A DNA stretch of 64,000 bases from Streptomyces gossypii (GTDB lineage Bacteria > Actinomycetota > Actinomycetes > Streptomycetales > Streptomycetaceae): assembly GCF_025165795.1 (NCBI RefSeq), contig NZ_JAJAGO010000013.1, positions 124,001 through 188,000 on the forward strand, given 5' to 3'. The notes under the pieces were generated by a model. The model searched no databases, was not told where the DNA came from, and was given only the letters and a program-made list of their open reading frames with translations. Both the position numbers and the translations under genes were made by a program. Positions 1 through 7,534 of the stretch are shown one piece after another; position 1 is the first letter of the stretch; every line of letters begins with the position of its first letter.

Positions 1-863
1 AGCGGTTCGGCGCACCACAGGGTGACGACGGTGAACAGCAGGAGCAGGCACCGGACCTCGACGGAGGAGAGGGGCCCGGTGACCGTGAGCGCGGAGTCCT
101 CGTTCTGCTCCTGGATGTCTGCCGCGCTGATCCGTACGGGCTGCCGCCGGTCGGCGCGGTCCGTCGTCGTGAGCAGCACGGTCTCCGCGCCCAGGTGCGA
201 GGAGGCCAGCGCCAGCGGCAGCCCCAGCAGCAGCCACTGGGTGAAGCCGATCTGTTCACCGGTCGCCTCCCACAGCACGCTGACGGTGATCAGGTGCGCG
301 CCCGCGCCGATGAGGGTGGCCACGGCGGACAGCAGGATCACGGTGGGGAAGAGCAGCGCCAGCATCACGACCAGACGGGTACGTTCCGCGAGCGCCTTGG
401 CCAGTGCGAGGAACACCGGGAGAGCCAGGGCGGCACGGCCGGAGGTGGCGGGTATGGCGAAGGCGGTCACCACGAGTGCCGCAGTCGTGAGGTGCACCAG
501 CTGCCGCACCGTGCGGGCGCCGCTGACCAGGAAGACCGCCGCCCGTCCGGCCAGCCCGGTCCGGGCGACCGCTGCGGCCAGCACGAAGGCGCAGATCAGC
601 AGCCAGACAGTCGAGTCACCCAAAGTGCCGAACAGGGTGTCGCTGCTGATCACGCCCGTCGCCGCGAGCGCGAGCCCGGCACTCAGCGCGACATAGGTGT
701 CGTCGATGGGGGTGGCGATCCAGGCGCAGGTGGCCAGCGTGAAGATGGCGAGGGTGATGCGGGCGTCCGCGCCGAGCCCGGGGAAGTTAGCGGGTACGGC
801 GAGGAGGGCGCAGAAGCTGAGCGCGGCGCACAGGGCGGCGGACTGTCTGATGGAGATCGGCAC
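1..863 (-). CDS. SLC13/DASS-type anion permease, truncated by window edge
   Basis: Reading leftwards from a GTG at 863, the frame stays open to the window edge, so about 287 N-terminal residues are visible. They form several hydrophobic helices, with stretches such as TLAIFTLATCAW and STVWLLICAFVLAAAVARTGLAGRA, plus a polar loop, as expected of the divalent anion:sodium symporter (SLC13) or related ArsB-like permeases. The substrate cannot be told; dicarboxylates or sulfate are usual in the family. It lies downstream of and co-directional with the two-component genes. It has its own inverted repeat 45 bp upstream of the start, matching one in front of the operon's first gene, so control by the neighbouring response regulator is likely (inference). 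Confidence 0.7.
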   Translation of the reverse strand, partial: MPISIRQSAALCAALSFCALLAVPANFPGLGADARITLAIFTLATCAWIATPIDDTYVALSAGLALAATGVISSDTLFGTLGDSTVWLLICAFVLAAAVARTGLAGRAAVFLVSGARTVRQLVHLTTAALVVTAFAIPATSGRAALALPVFLALAKALAERTRLVVMLALLFPTVILLSAVATLIGAGAHLITVSVLWEATGEQIGFTQWLLLGLPLALASSHLGAETVLLTTTDRADRRQPVRISAADIQEQNEDSALTVTGPLSSVEVRCLLLLFTVVTLWCAEP

Positions 864-907
864 GGTGATGAGTCTTCGACGTCACCGTGAGCGCCGGGTG
901 AGCGGAT

Positions 908-925
908 GATGAAGGAGGTTTCATC
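908..925. promoter_or_regulatory. GATGAA-N6-TTCATC inverted repeat upstream of the permease
   Basis: GATGAA at 908-913 and TTCATC at 920-925 are separated by GGAGGT, 45 bp upstream of the permease GTG start. A second copy with the same arms and the same 6-bp spacing lies at 3528-3545, 46 bp upstream of the start of the operon's first gene. This is a candidate binding site for the adjacent OmpR-type regulator. Confidence 0.5.
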
Positions 926-1583
926 CGGGCAGCCGATACCCCATCCCGCGCACCGTGTCCAGCTGGGCGGCGCCCAGCTTCTTCCGCAGCGCCCGTACGT
1001 AGACGTCGACGATGTTCGAGCCGGGGTCGAAGTCGTAGCCCCAGACGTGCGAGAGGATCTGCTCCCGCGAGAGCACCTGCCCGGGATGGCGCAGGAAGAG
1101 CTCCAGGAGCACGAACTCACGGGCCGTCAGGTCCACGGTGCGCTCGCCGGCACGGGCCCGGCGGGTCCGCAGGTCCAGCGAGAGGCTGCCGCTGCGCAGC
1201 ACGGTCACCTCGGGAGTGTGCGTCGCGGTGCGCAGCCGCAGCCGTACCCGGGCCAGCAGCTCCTCGAAGCGGAACGGCTTGGTCATCCAGTCGTCGGCGC
1301 CGCCTTCGAGCCCGGCCACGGTGTCCCGTACGGAGTCGCGCGCGGTCAGCACGATCACCGGCATCGTCACGCGGGCCTCGCGCAGTTCGCGCAGCACGCT
1401 GAAGCCGTCCCGGAAGGGGAGCCCGATGTCGAGGATGACCAGGTCGAAGCCGCCGTTGCGGGCATAGCCGAAGGCGGTTGTGCCGTCGGCGGCGATGGTG
1501 GTGGTGAAGCCGTTGGCGCGCAGTCCCTTCTCGACGAAGGAGGCGATCCGCTCCTCGTCCTCGGCGATGAGAATCCGGTTCAT
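921..1583 (-). CDS. OmpR/PhoB-family response regulator
   Basis: A 220-residue protein with an N-terminal receiver domain and a C-terminal winged-helix DNA-binding domain. The acidic pair is in AEDEE, the likely phospho-acceptor Asp52 is in LVILDIGLP, and the conserved lysine is in MTKPF. The C-terminus ends with VDVYVRALRKKLG, typical of the OmpR recognition helix and wing. Its ATG overlaps the stop of the upstream kinase gene (CCATGA), so the two are translationally coupled, with the kinase encoded first, the reverse of the usual order. It probably controls the small secreted protein gene and the permease through the two GATGAA-N6-TTCATC sites. Target genes are inferred. Confidence 0.9.
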   Translation of the reverse strand: MNRILIAEDEERIASFVEKGLRANGFTTTIAADGTTAFGYARNGGFDLVILDIGLPFRDGFSVLRELREARVTMPVIVLTARDSVRDTVAGLEGGADDWMTKPFRFEELLARVRLRLRTATHTPEVTVLRSGSLSLDLRTRRARAGERTVDLTAREFVLLELFLRHPGQVLSREQILSHVWGYDFDPGSNIVDVYVRALRKKLGAAQLDTVRGMGYRLPG

Positions 1584-3223
1584 GGCGCTGTCACCTCTCC
1601 GGCCTGCGGGGCCTGCCCTGTACGTCCGGCTTGCCAGGTCCCGCCGGTCCCGCCGGTCCCGCCGGGTCCGTCTGCCTCATCCGCCCCGTCCGCCTCGTCA
1701 TCCGCCTCGTCGGTTTCGGCCGACCGGTCCGTCTGCACCGCGAGGACGAAGGTGGCGCCCCCACCCGGCGTCTCGCGCAGCGCGACGTGTCCGCCCGGGT
1801 GTCCCTCGGCGATCGCCTTGACGATCGAGAGCCCCAGGCCCGCGCCGCCGGAACCCCGGGCGCCGCGCCGGACGGTGCCCCTGCGGAAGCGTTCGAAGAT
1901 CAGTCCGGCGTCCTCCGCCCGGATGCCCGTCCCGCTGTCGGCCACCCAGAGCTCGACCACGCGGCCGGTCAGGCGGGATCCGATCCGTACGGCGTCGTCC
2001 TCCGTTGTGTGCTGCACGGCGTTCTGCGCGAGCTGCACCATGGCCTGGGTGATGCGCTGCGGGTCGACCCGGACGGTGCCCGCGCCCACCGCGTCCAGCT
2101 TCCAGTGCCGACGGCCGATCGTGCGCGCCTTGTCGAAGACGTCGGCGGTCAGCTCGGCCAGCTCCACCGGCTCCACCGAGACGAAGTCGGGCCGCTCGGC
2201 CTTGGCGAGCAGCAGCAGATCCTCCACTATCCGGCTCATCCGGTCCAGCTCGTCGGTCACCAGGCGCACGGTCTCCTCGCGCTCGACCGGGTCATCGCCC
2301 ATCAGCTCCAGGTGGCCCCGCACGATCGTGATGGGCGTACGGAGCTCGTGCCCCGCGTCGTCGACGAAGTGCCGCTGGGCGGCGAAGGCGCGCTCCAGCC
2401 GGTCGAGCATGGCGTTGAAGGTCTCCGCGAGTGCCGCGATGTCGTCCCGGCCGTGCACGGGGATGCGCCGTGTGAGGTCCTGCTCGGTGAGCTGGGCGGC
2501 GGTGGTGCGCACGAGGCGTACCGGTGCGAGGATCCGGCCCGCGACCGCCCAGCCGATGACACAGATCATCAGCAGTGCCACTCCTGAGATGGCGAGCAGG
2601 GTGCGGAAGACGTCATCGGCCCTGCCCTGTTCGCGGTCGGAGTGGACGGCGACGACGAAGGCTCCCCCGGGGGTGTCCCGGGCCGGTTCGATCAGGACCC
2701 GGGCCCAGCGGATCTCCCCCTGCGGGCGGTCCAGGGTGCCGCTGCGCGCCTTGCTCTCCATGACGTGGCGCAGCGACTCCCGGTCACGGTGCAGCGGCAG
2801 GGCGGAGGGTATGTCCCGCCGCTGGCGCAGCACGGACTCGCCTACGACGCCCAGCAGCTCCTCGTCGGGGTCGGAGTACTGCCGTTGCAGGAAGAGTTCG
2901 AGCAGCCGCCGCGAGGTGCTGAACCGGGCGCCGGTGTCCGGGTCCTTGCCGTGCTCGACGAAGTTGGCGAACTCGCCCGTCTCCTGGGCCAGCAGCTGGG
3001 CGATGCGGTGGTCGGCGTCGCGCTGCAGGATGGAACGGGTGGTCGTGGCGACCGCGGCAAGCGCGACCGCCATGATGACCAGCAGCCACAGCAGGATGCG
3101 GACCCGCGCGGTTACCTGCGGGCGGCGGCGCGGCGCGCCACCGGGCCCGGGATGCGGCCCCACCGGGTCAGCCGTCGTCCCCGGCGTCGTCTCCGCCGTC
3201 GTCGTCCTGATCGTCGTCGTCAT
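1580..3223 (-). CDS. Sensor histidine kinase (HAMP/HisKA/HATPase)
   Basis: A membrane kinase of up to 547 residues. There is one helix near residues 43-62, an extracytoplasmic sensor region of about 140 residues, a second helix near 208-230 and a HAMP linker. The HisKA box AGHELRTP has His292, and the ATPase domain has N, G1 and G2 boxes (NAVQHT, DSGTGI, GAGLGLSI). The C-terminus is low-complexity (DEADGADEADGPGGTGG). The ATG at 3223 lies inside the preceding small gene. A GTG at 3163, just after that gene's stop and reading VGPHPGPG, is an equally good start and would remove 20 Thr/Ala-rich residues. It is the partner of the downstream response regulator. Confidence 0.88.
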   Translation of the reverse strand: MTTTIRTTTAETTPGTTADPVGPHPGPGGAPRRRPQVTARVRILLWLLVIMAVALAAVATTTRSILQRDADHRIAQLLAQETGEFANFVEHGKDPDTGARFSTSRRLLELFLQRQYSDPDEELLGVVGESVLRQRRDIPSALPLHRDRESLRHVMESKARSGTLDRPQGEIRWARVLIEPARDTPGGAFVVAVHSDREQGRADDVFRTLLAISGVALLMICVIGWAVAGRILAPVRLVRTTAAQLTEQDLTRRIPVHGRDDIAALAETFNAMLDRLERAFAAQRHFVDDAGHELRTPITIVRGHLELMGDDPVEREETVRLVTDELDRMSRIVEDLLLLAKAERPDFVSVEPVELAELTADVFDKARTIGRRHWKLDAVGAGTVRVDPQRITQAMVQLAQNAVQHTTEDDAVRIGSRLTGRVVELWVADSGTGIRAEDAGLIFERFRRGTVRRGARGSGGAGLGLSIVKAIAEGHPGGHVALRETPGGGATFVLAVQTDRSAETDEADDEADGADEADGPGGTGGTGGTWQAGRTGQAPQAGEVTAP

Positions 3224-3482
3224 CGCTCCCGCCGCTGCCGTCGGTCGGGGACGGCGGCGGCACGGCCGTGTCGCCGGGGGACTGGGCGGGCCCGCCGGAC
3301 GGAGTGGTGGGCGGGGCGGTGGGCGGGGACGTGGTGGGCTGCGGGCTTTCGCTCTCCAGGTCCACTTTCGCGGGAGAACGGGGCGGATCCGGGTCGTCGC
3401 TCAGCGCGTAGCTGGTGGCGGCGATGCCGAGCGGGATCGCCACGACGGCGACCAGGGTCGCCATGCGGTGTGAGAAGGCCAT
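3168..3482 (-). CDS. Small secreted or membrane-anchored acidic protein
   Basis: About 104 residues from an ATG at 3482. A short basic start (MAFSHRMA) precedes a hydrophobic segment (TLVAVVAIPLGIAA), giving a signal peptide or anchor. Then comes a Pro/Ser/Thr-rich linker and a tail almost wholly of Asp and Gly (GSGGSDDDDDQDDDGGDD). No family is recognised. It is the first gene of the two-component operon, and its end overlaps or abuts the kinase start, so it may be an accessory sensor or metal/cation-binding partner of the kinase (inference). A longer ATG frame starting at 3629 would read through the inverted repeat at 3528-3545 and is rejected. Confidence 0.6.
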   Translation of the reverse strand: MAFSHRMATLVAVVAIPLGIAATSYALSDDPDPPRSPAKVDLESESPQPTTSPPTAPPTTPSGGPAQSPGDTAVPPPSPTDGSGGSDDDDDQDDDGGDDAGDDG

Positions 3483-3527
3483 GAGCGTCAGCCTGCGGCA
3501 GGGGGTGTGGTGCGTACATGAGTGCGG

Positions 3528-3545
3528 GATGAAGAAGTCTTCATC
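3528..3545. promoter_or_regulatory. GATGAA-N6-TTCATC inverted repeat upstream of the two-component operon
   Basis: GATGAA (3528-3533), spacer GAAGTC, TTCATC (3540-3545), 46 bp upstream of the ATG at 3482. Arms and spacing equal those at 908-925, making it a likely autoregulatory site of the response regulator. Confidence 0.5.
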
Positions 3546-3588
3546 GGCGGGACCGTGCGCCCCGCCGATGCTCCCGAGGTCACAGCCC

Positions 3589-3870
3589 TCAGGCATCCAG
3601 CCCGATGGCGAACGCCGCCTCGAGGTCATGCTGGGAGTACGTGCGGAAGGCGATGTGCGTCTCGGTCGCGACGACGCCCGGGACCTTGCTGATGCGGCCG
3701 GGGATGACGTCCGCGAGGTCGTCGTGCCGGGCCACCCGCACCATGGCGATCAGGTTGTGCGCGCCGGTCACGGAGTAGACCTCACTGACACCTTCCAGGG
3801 CCGCGATCTGCTCGGCGATCTCCGGAATACGGTCCGTGCTGGTCCTGATGAGCACGATCGAGGTGATCAT
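3589..3870 (-). CDS. Stand-alone Lrp/AsnC ligand-binding (RAM) domain protein
   Basis: A 93-residue protein (MITSIVLIRTSTDRIPEIAE...) matching only the C-terminal effector-binding half of Lrp/AsnC regulators. It has a βαββαβ pattern with GVSEVYSVTGAHNLIAMVRV and a closing FRTYSQHDLE. No helix-turn-helix is present, and at full length there is no room for one, so this is not a truncated regulator but the known single-domain form. Such proteins form dimers or octamers that sense amino acids or modulate full-length Lrp proteins. It stands alone on the minus strand, with no operon partner visible. Confidence 0.85.
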   Translation of the reverse strand: MITSIVLIRTSTDRIPEIAEQIAALEGVSEVYSVTGAHNLIAMVRVARHDDLADVIPGRISKVPGVVATETHIAFRTYSQHDLEAAFAIGLDA

Positions 3871-4293
3871 GGTGCGGTCCCTTCATCGCGGGTACGGCCC
3901 GCGTCGGAGCCGCTGCCGTTGCGGGCGCCCCTCGGGTGGCCGCGGCACTCTGCCGCGGCTGCGGGCCCGCCCACTCTAACGGTCAGCTGGGCGGCGCGGC
4001 GTTGCCGGCGATGACAGGGAGGAACGTGCACGCCGTCACAGGGTGCCCGGCCGCTCAGCGGGTAGGGGTTGGGTGCCGGCATGGCGTGAATCACGACGGG
4101 CCGGCCGTGGGACGCGCTTCCCGCACACGCGGCCGTCGGTCAGGTCGTAGGGTGACCGGCAGTGCTCCCGTGAAGACGAAGTGACACCGAGGTGACGTGA
4201 AGCCGCGCCCCTCAGCCGCGGCGGGGAACCGCCGAGCAGGGCAGCGGACAGAAGCAGCAGACGCACCGGAAACACGAGACGTACGAGAAGGAT
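3871..4293. other. Intergenic region with no supported gene
   Basis: About 420 bp separate the Lrp-domain gene from the divergent zinc-ribbon gene. Short frames here on both strands lack ribosome binding sites and read as Arg/Pro/Ala-rich shadow sequence. The region must hold both divergent promoters, but I could not assign -10/-35 boxes with confidence. Confidence 0.5.
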
Positions 4294-4305
4294 GTGGACG
4301 CAACC

Positions 4306-4545
4306 ATGACGCTCCCCCAGCCCACGGCGGACACTCGCTGGCGCTGCACCCTCTGCGGGAACCTCACCCGGTTCGACGTGACGCGTTCCAGCAAGGTGGT
4401 GGAGTACGTCCATCTGGACCTGGCCGGTGAGCCGAAGGTGGAGGAGCGCGAGGTTCTCAGTGAGACCATCGAGTCCGTGCGGTGTCGCTGGTGCAACGCG
4501 GTGGACCAGATCGAACTGGTGGACCGGCCGGGCGCACAGGTCTGA
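4306..4545 (+). CDS. Small conserved zinc-ribbon protein
   Basis: About 79 residues (MTLPQPTADTRWRCTLCGN...). Two CxxC knuckles are visible, RCTLCG near residue 14 and RCRWCNAV near residue 62, so a treble-clef or zinc-ribbon fold binding one Zn2+ is likely. GAAGGA at 4287-4292 could serve either the ATG at 4306 (spacing 13) or a GTG at 4294 (spacing too short), so the ATG is preferred. It ends 21 bp before the next gene and is probably co-transcribed with it. Function is unknown. Confidence 0.75.
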   Translation: MTLPQPTADTRWRCTLCGNLTRFDVTRSSKVVEYVHLDLAGEPKVEEREVLSETIESVRCRWCNAVDQIELVDRPGAQV

Positions 4546-4566
4546 CGGAACGGGCGGGTGTGAGCG

Positions 4567-5925
4567 GTGGTGGAAGATGCGGGCGGTGAGGGCGGACGGG
4601 AGCGTGAGCTGCCGGAGGAGACGCTCGACCGCCCGCTGCCCGAAAAGGTGCGCCACCGGGTGGTGGCACTGACCGGTGAGGCCATCGGTGGCCTGACCGT
4701 CGCCGAGCTCCCACTCCCACTGCGGCAGTACGCCCGCTTCACCCCGCAGCGCAGGGCGAAGTTCGGGGGGAACGCGATGGCGGCGTCGCTGGAGGGCGAC
4801 GCCGCCTTCCGGCAGCGCATCGCGGTCCGGCTGCGGGAGCTGCTGCCGGAGCTGACCGCCGCGCTGGAGAGCGGTACGCCGCCTGCCGCCGCCGATCCGG
4901 TCGATGTCGCCGCGGCGGCCTACGTGCTGCGCCCGGCGGGCTGGGCGAAGCTCGTCACGGCGGCGGGCGAGGAGGCCCAGCGGGCCCAGGCGGAGCGCGC
5001 GGGTGAGGACGCCCAGCGTGAACTCGTCGGGCTGCGCGAGGAGTTGGCGCAGGTGCGGGCCGCGGCGCGCGCGGAGGCGGCCGGCGGGCGCTCCGACCTG
5101 GAGGCTGCCCGCAAGGAAACCGAGGTGGTGCAGCGGAAGCTGCGCAGCGCGCAGAGCGACGTCAAGCGGCGCGAGGCGGCGCTGCGCAAGGTGCGCGAGG
5201 AACTGGAGTCGCTGCGGTCTGCCGCCTCGGTGGAGAAGGGGGCGGCGGAGGGTGAACTGCGGCGGCTGAAGGCCCGGCTCACGGAGGCGGAGTCGGCGCT
5301 GGAGGCCGGGCGGCGGGCGGCACGCGAGGGGCGCAGCGTCGAGGACATGCGGGTGCGGCTGCTGCTGGACACGGTGCTGGACGCCGCCCAGGGTCTGCGC
5401 CGGGAGCTGGCGTTGCCGCCCGCCGGGGGGCGTCCGGCGGACACCGTGGACGCGGTCGCGCCGGGCCGGATGAGCCCCAAGGACATCGCCGCGCGTGCGC
5501 TCTCCGAGAGCGATCCCGCCCTGCTGGACCAGCTGTTGGCGCTGCCGCAGGCGCATCTGGTCGTCGACGGCTACAACGTGACGAAGACCGGCTATCCGAC
5601 GATGCCGCTGGACAAGCAGCGACTGCGGCTGCTGGGCGGTCTGGCGGTGCTGGCTGCGCAGACGGGCGCGGAGATGACCTGCGTCTTCGACGGCGCGGAA
5701 CTGGCGGCCCCGGTGCTGCTGGCGCCACCACGCGGGGTGCGGGTGCTGTTCAGCAAGCCGGGTCAGACGGCGGACGAGCTGATCCGCCGGCTGGTGCGGG
5801 CGGAGCCGGAGGGGCGGCCCGTGGTGGTCGTCTCCTCGGACCGCGAAGTCGCCGACGGCTGCGCGGCGGCGGGAGCCCGGCCGGTGGCTTCGGTGCTGCT
5901 TCTCAAGCGGCTCGCCCGGACTTGA
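4567..5925 (+). CDS. NYN-domain (YacP/PIN-like) protein with coiled coil
   Basis: A 452-residue protein from a GTG. The N-terminal ~130 residues resemble conserved actinobacterial NYN proteins (LPEKVRHRVVALTGEAIGG, RRAKFGGNAMAASL). Residues ~135-260 form a Glu/Arg/Ala-rich coiled coil (VVQRKLRSAQSDVKRREAAL). The C-terminal ~125 residues carry a NYN/PIN-like nuclease domain (HLVVDGYNVTKTGYP; VVSSDREVADGCAAAGARP) with the expected acidic residues. The YacP/Rae1 family contains ribosome-associated endoribonucleases, so a role in RNA decay is plausible but unproven. It sits directly downstream of the zinc-ribbon gene, probably in one operon. Confidence 0.82.
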   Translation: MVEDAGGEGGRERELPEETLDRPLPEKVRHRVVALTGEAIGGLTVAELPLPLRQYARFTPQRRAKFGGNAMAASLEGDAAFRQRIAVRLRELLPELTAALESGTPPAAADPVDVAAAAYVLRPAGWAKLVTAAGEEAQRAQAERAGEDAQRELVGLREELAQVRAAARAEAAGGRSDLEAARKETEVVQRKLRSAQSDVKRREAALRKVREELESLRSAASVEKGAAEGELRRLKARLTEAESALEAGRRAAREGRSVEDMRVRLLLDTVLDAAQGLRRELALPPAGGRPADTVDAVAPGRMSPKDIAARALSESDPALLDQLLALPQAHLVVDGYNVTKTGYPTMPLDKQRLRLLGGLAVLAAQTGAEMTCVFDGAELAAPVLLAPPRGVRVLFSKPGQTADELIRRLVRAEPEGRPVVVVSSDREVADGCAAAGARPVASVLLLKRLART

Positions 5926-6127
5926 GGGTCCGCGGGTGGCGATGAATCCTGCCTGCATCCCTGAGGGAGGCCATGTCCGTCTTGCCGGTAATGCTCCTAC
6001 GGAGCGTCAAGTTGCCGTTGCTGCGCGTGTGGTGAGGGTAAAGAATGTGGCTTCGGGGAAGGTTTTTTCCCGGGAGGATTTGATCCGATCAGATGCGCCT
6101 CGCTAGTGTCTGGGCTCGAACCCTCGC

Positions 6128-6248
6128 GCGGTTGATCGTTCATCCGGAACGACAGCGGGGGTACCGCCTAGTTCCACGGAGCCCGAGCGCCGAGTCTTCC
6201 TCGGAGCGCGAGTGACGCGGAGCCGGCTGACCACCGGCAGGCGGCTGA
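6128..6248 (+). promoter_or_regulatory. Probable ydaO/yuaA c-di-AMP riboswitch
   Basis: The 343-bp leader before the first NlpC/P60 gene has segments resembling the ydaO (RF00379) consensus. ATCCGGAACG followed by GGGGGTACC lies near 6140-6165. A hairpin (GCGCCGAG/CTCGGAGC) spans ~6187-6210. Near 6220-6238, GGCTGACCACCGGCAGGCGG corresponds to the conserved CAGCUAACC-GUAGGC end, shortly before the SD. Such elements are known to precede wall-hydrolase genes in Streptomyces. Boundaries are approximate and a covariance-model search is needed. Confidence 0.5.
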
Positions 6249-6268
6249 GGAAGAAGGAGCTCGCCCCA

Positions 6269-7318
6269 GTGGCGTCCCACCGTCGTCCCAAGCAGCCGAA
6301 CCGCGCCCGCATCACTGTGCTCACCGCGACCGCTGCCGCTGCAGTAGCCATGACGTCCCAGTCCGCCCAGGCTGACGAACCCTCCAAGGAGGAGGTCAAG
6401 TCGCAGGTCGACAAGCTCTATGAGGATGCCGAGGCGGCGACGGAGACGTACAACGGCGCCAAGGAGAAGCAGACCAAGCTCCAGAAGCAGGTCAGCACCC
6501 TCCAGGACTCCGTCGCGAGCGGTCAGGGTGACCTGAACAAGCTGCGCAACGGCCTCGGTTCGATGGCCACCGCGCAGTACCGCAGTGGCGGCATCGACCC
6601 CTCCCTCCAGCTGTTCCTCTCCTCGGACCCGGACGGCTACCTGGACAAGGCGGCAACGCTGGACCAGTTGAGCACCAAGCAGACCGAGGCCCTGTCGAAG
6701 ATCAAGAGCAAGCAGCGCAGCCTCGCGCAGCAGCGCACCGAGGCCAAGGGCAAGCTCACGGACCTGGCCGAGACCCGCAAGGGCCTCGGTGAGAAGAAGA
6801 AGAAGATCCAGGGCAAGCTCTCCAAGGCGCAGACGCTGCTCAACACGCTCTCCGCCAAGGAGCGCGCCGCCCTCGCCGAGAAGGAGGAGCGCGCCAACCG
6901 CGCGTCGAGCGAGCGGGCCGAACTGGGGGACAAGAAGGAGGAGAAGACTCCTGACTCCGCCCCCACCTCCGGCCGTGCGGGTGCCGCACTCGCGGCGGCG
7001 AAGGGCAAGGTCGGCGCCCCGTACGTGTGGAGCGCGACCGGCCCCAACTCCTTCGACTGCTCCGGGCTGACCTCCTGGGCGTACGGCCAGGCCGGTGTCT
7101 CGCTGCCGCGCACCTCGCAGGCGCAGGCCAGTTCCGGCACCCAGGTGTCGCGGAGCGCTCTCCAGCCCGGTGACCTGGTGCTCTTCTACGGCGACCTGCA
7201 CCACATCGGCCTCTACGCGGGCAACGGCCAGGTCCTGCACGCCCCGAAGCCGGGTGCGAACGTCCGCTTCGAGTCGATGGACAACATGCCCTTCCAGTAC
7301 GGCGTGCGAGTCGGCTGA
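6269..7318 (+). CDS. Secreted NlpC/P60 peptidoglycan endopeptidase with coiled-coil N-terminus
   Basis: A 349-residue protein from a GTG at 6269, preceded by AAGGAG with 9-nt spacing. That SD decides against an upstream in-frame GTG at 6212. A signal peptide (ITVLTATAAAAVAMTSQSAQA) is followed by a long charged coiled coil (residues ~40-215) as in RipA and related D,L-endopeptidases. A C-terminal NlpC/P60 domain carries the catalytic Cys in NSFDCSGLTSWAYGQAG and His in GDLHHIGLYAGNG. It should cleave the peptide stems of peptidoglycan outside the membrane. It is a tandem paralogue of the next gene and is preceded by a probable c-di-AMP riboswitch. Confidence 0.9.
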   Translation: MASHRRPKQPNRARITVLTATAAAAVAMTSQSAQADEPSKEEVKSQVDKLYEDAEAATETYNGAKEKQTKLQKQVSTLQDSVASGQGDLNKLRNGLGSMATAQYRSGGIDPSLQLFLSSDPDGYLDKAATLDQLSTKQTEALSKIKSKQRSLAQQRTEAKGKLTDLAETRKGLGEKKKKIQGKLSKAQTLLNTLSAKERAALAEKEERANRASSERAELGDKKEEKTPDSAPTSGRAGAALAAAKGKVGAPYVWSATGPNSFDCSGLTSWAYGQAGVSLPRTSQAQASSGTQVSRSALQPGDLVLFYGDLHHIGLYAGNGQVLHAPKPGANVRFESMDNMPFQYGVRVG

Positions 7319-7331
7319 CCACTCGCCGGGT

Positions 7332-7363
7332 GACGACGCGCCGGGGTCTCTCCGGGCGTCGTC
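7332..7363 (+). terminator. Hairpin terminator after the first NlpC/P60 gene
   Basis: GACGACG...CCGG pairs with CCGG-CGTCGTC around a short loop, 14 bp after the stop codon. There is no T-run, as is common in high-GC actinobacteria. Confidence 0.55.
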
Positions 7364-7534
7364 CGTCCGGGTGATTCCCGGCGGCCCGTGCATCCCGCCG
7401 CTCCCGTCGGTGACCTGCGTCTCGGCGGGGCTTCGGATGTATGTGCGGGGCGCTCGGCGGACTGAGAGCCTGGACCCTCCGTAGCGGCGCGATTACATTC
7501 TGTGGGCGCAGTTCGCCTAGCGGAAGGGCCCACC

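Noticed and set aside
906..3473. Long plus-strand open frame (855 codons) opposite the two-component genes
   Set aside because: Arg/Ser/Pro-rich shadow of the minus-strand kinase and regulator, which carry clear motifs; typical of high-GC codon bias.
4036..5958. 640-codon minus-strand frame opposite the NYN gene
   Set aside because: His/Arg/Gln-rich composition with no domain; antisense shadow of a recognisable protein.
7364..7534. Second ydaO-type riboswitch before the second NlpC/P60 gene
   Set aside because: No GGGGGAACC-like or CAGCUAACC-like segments seen.
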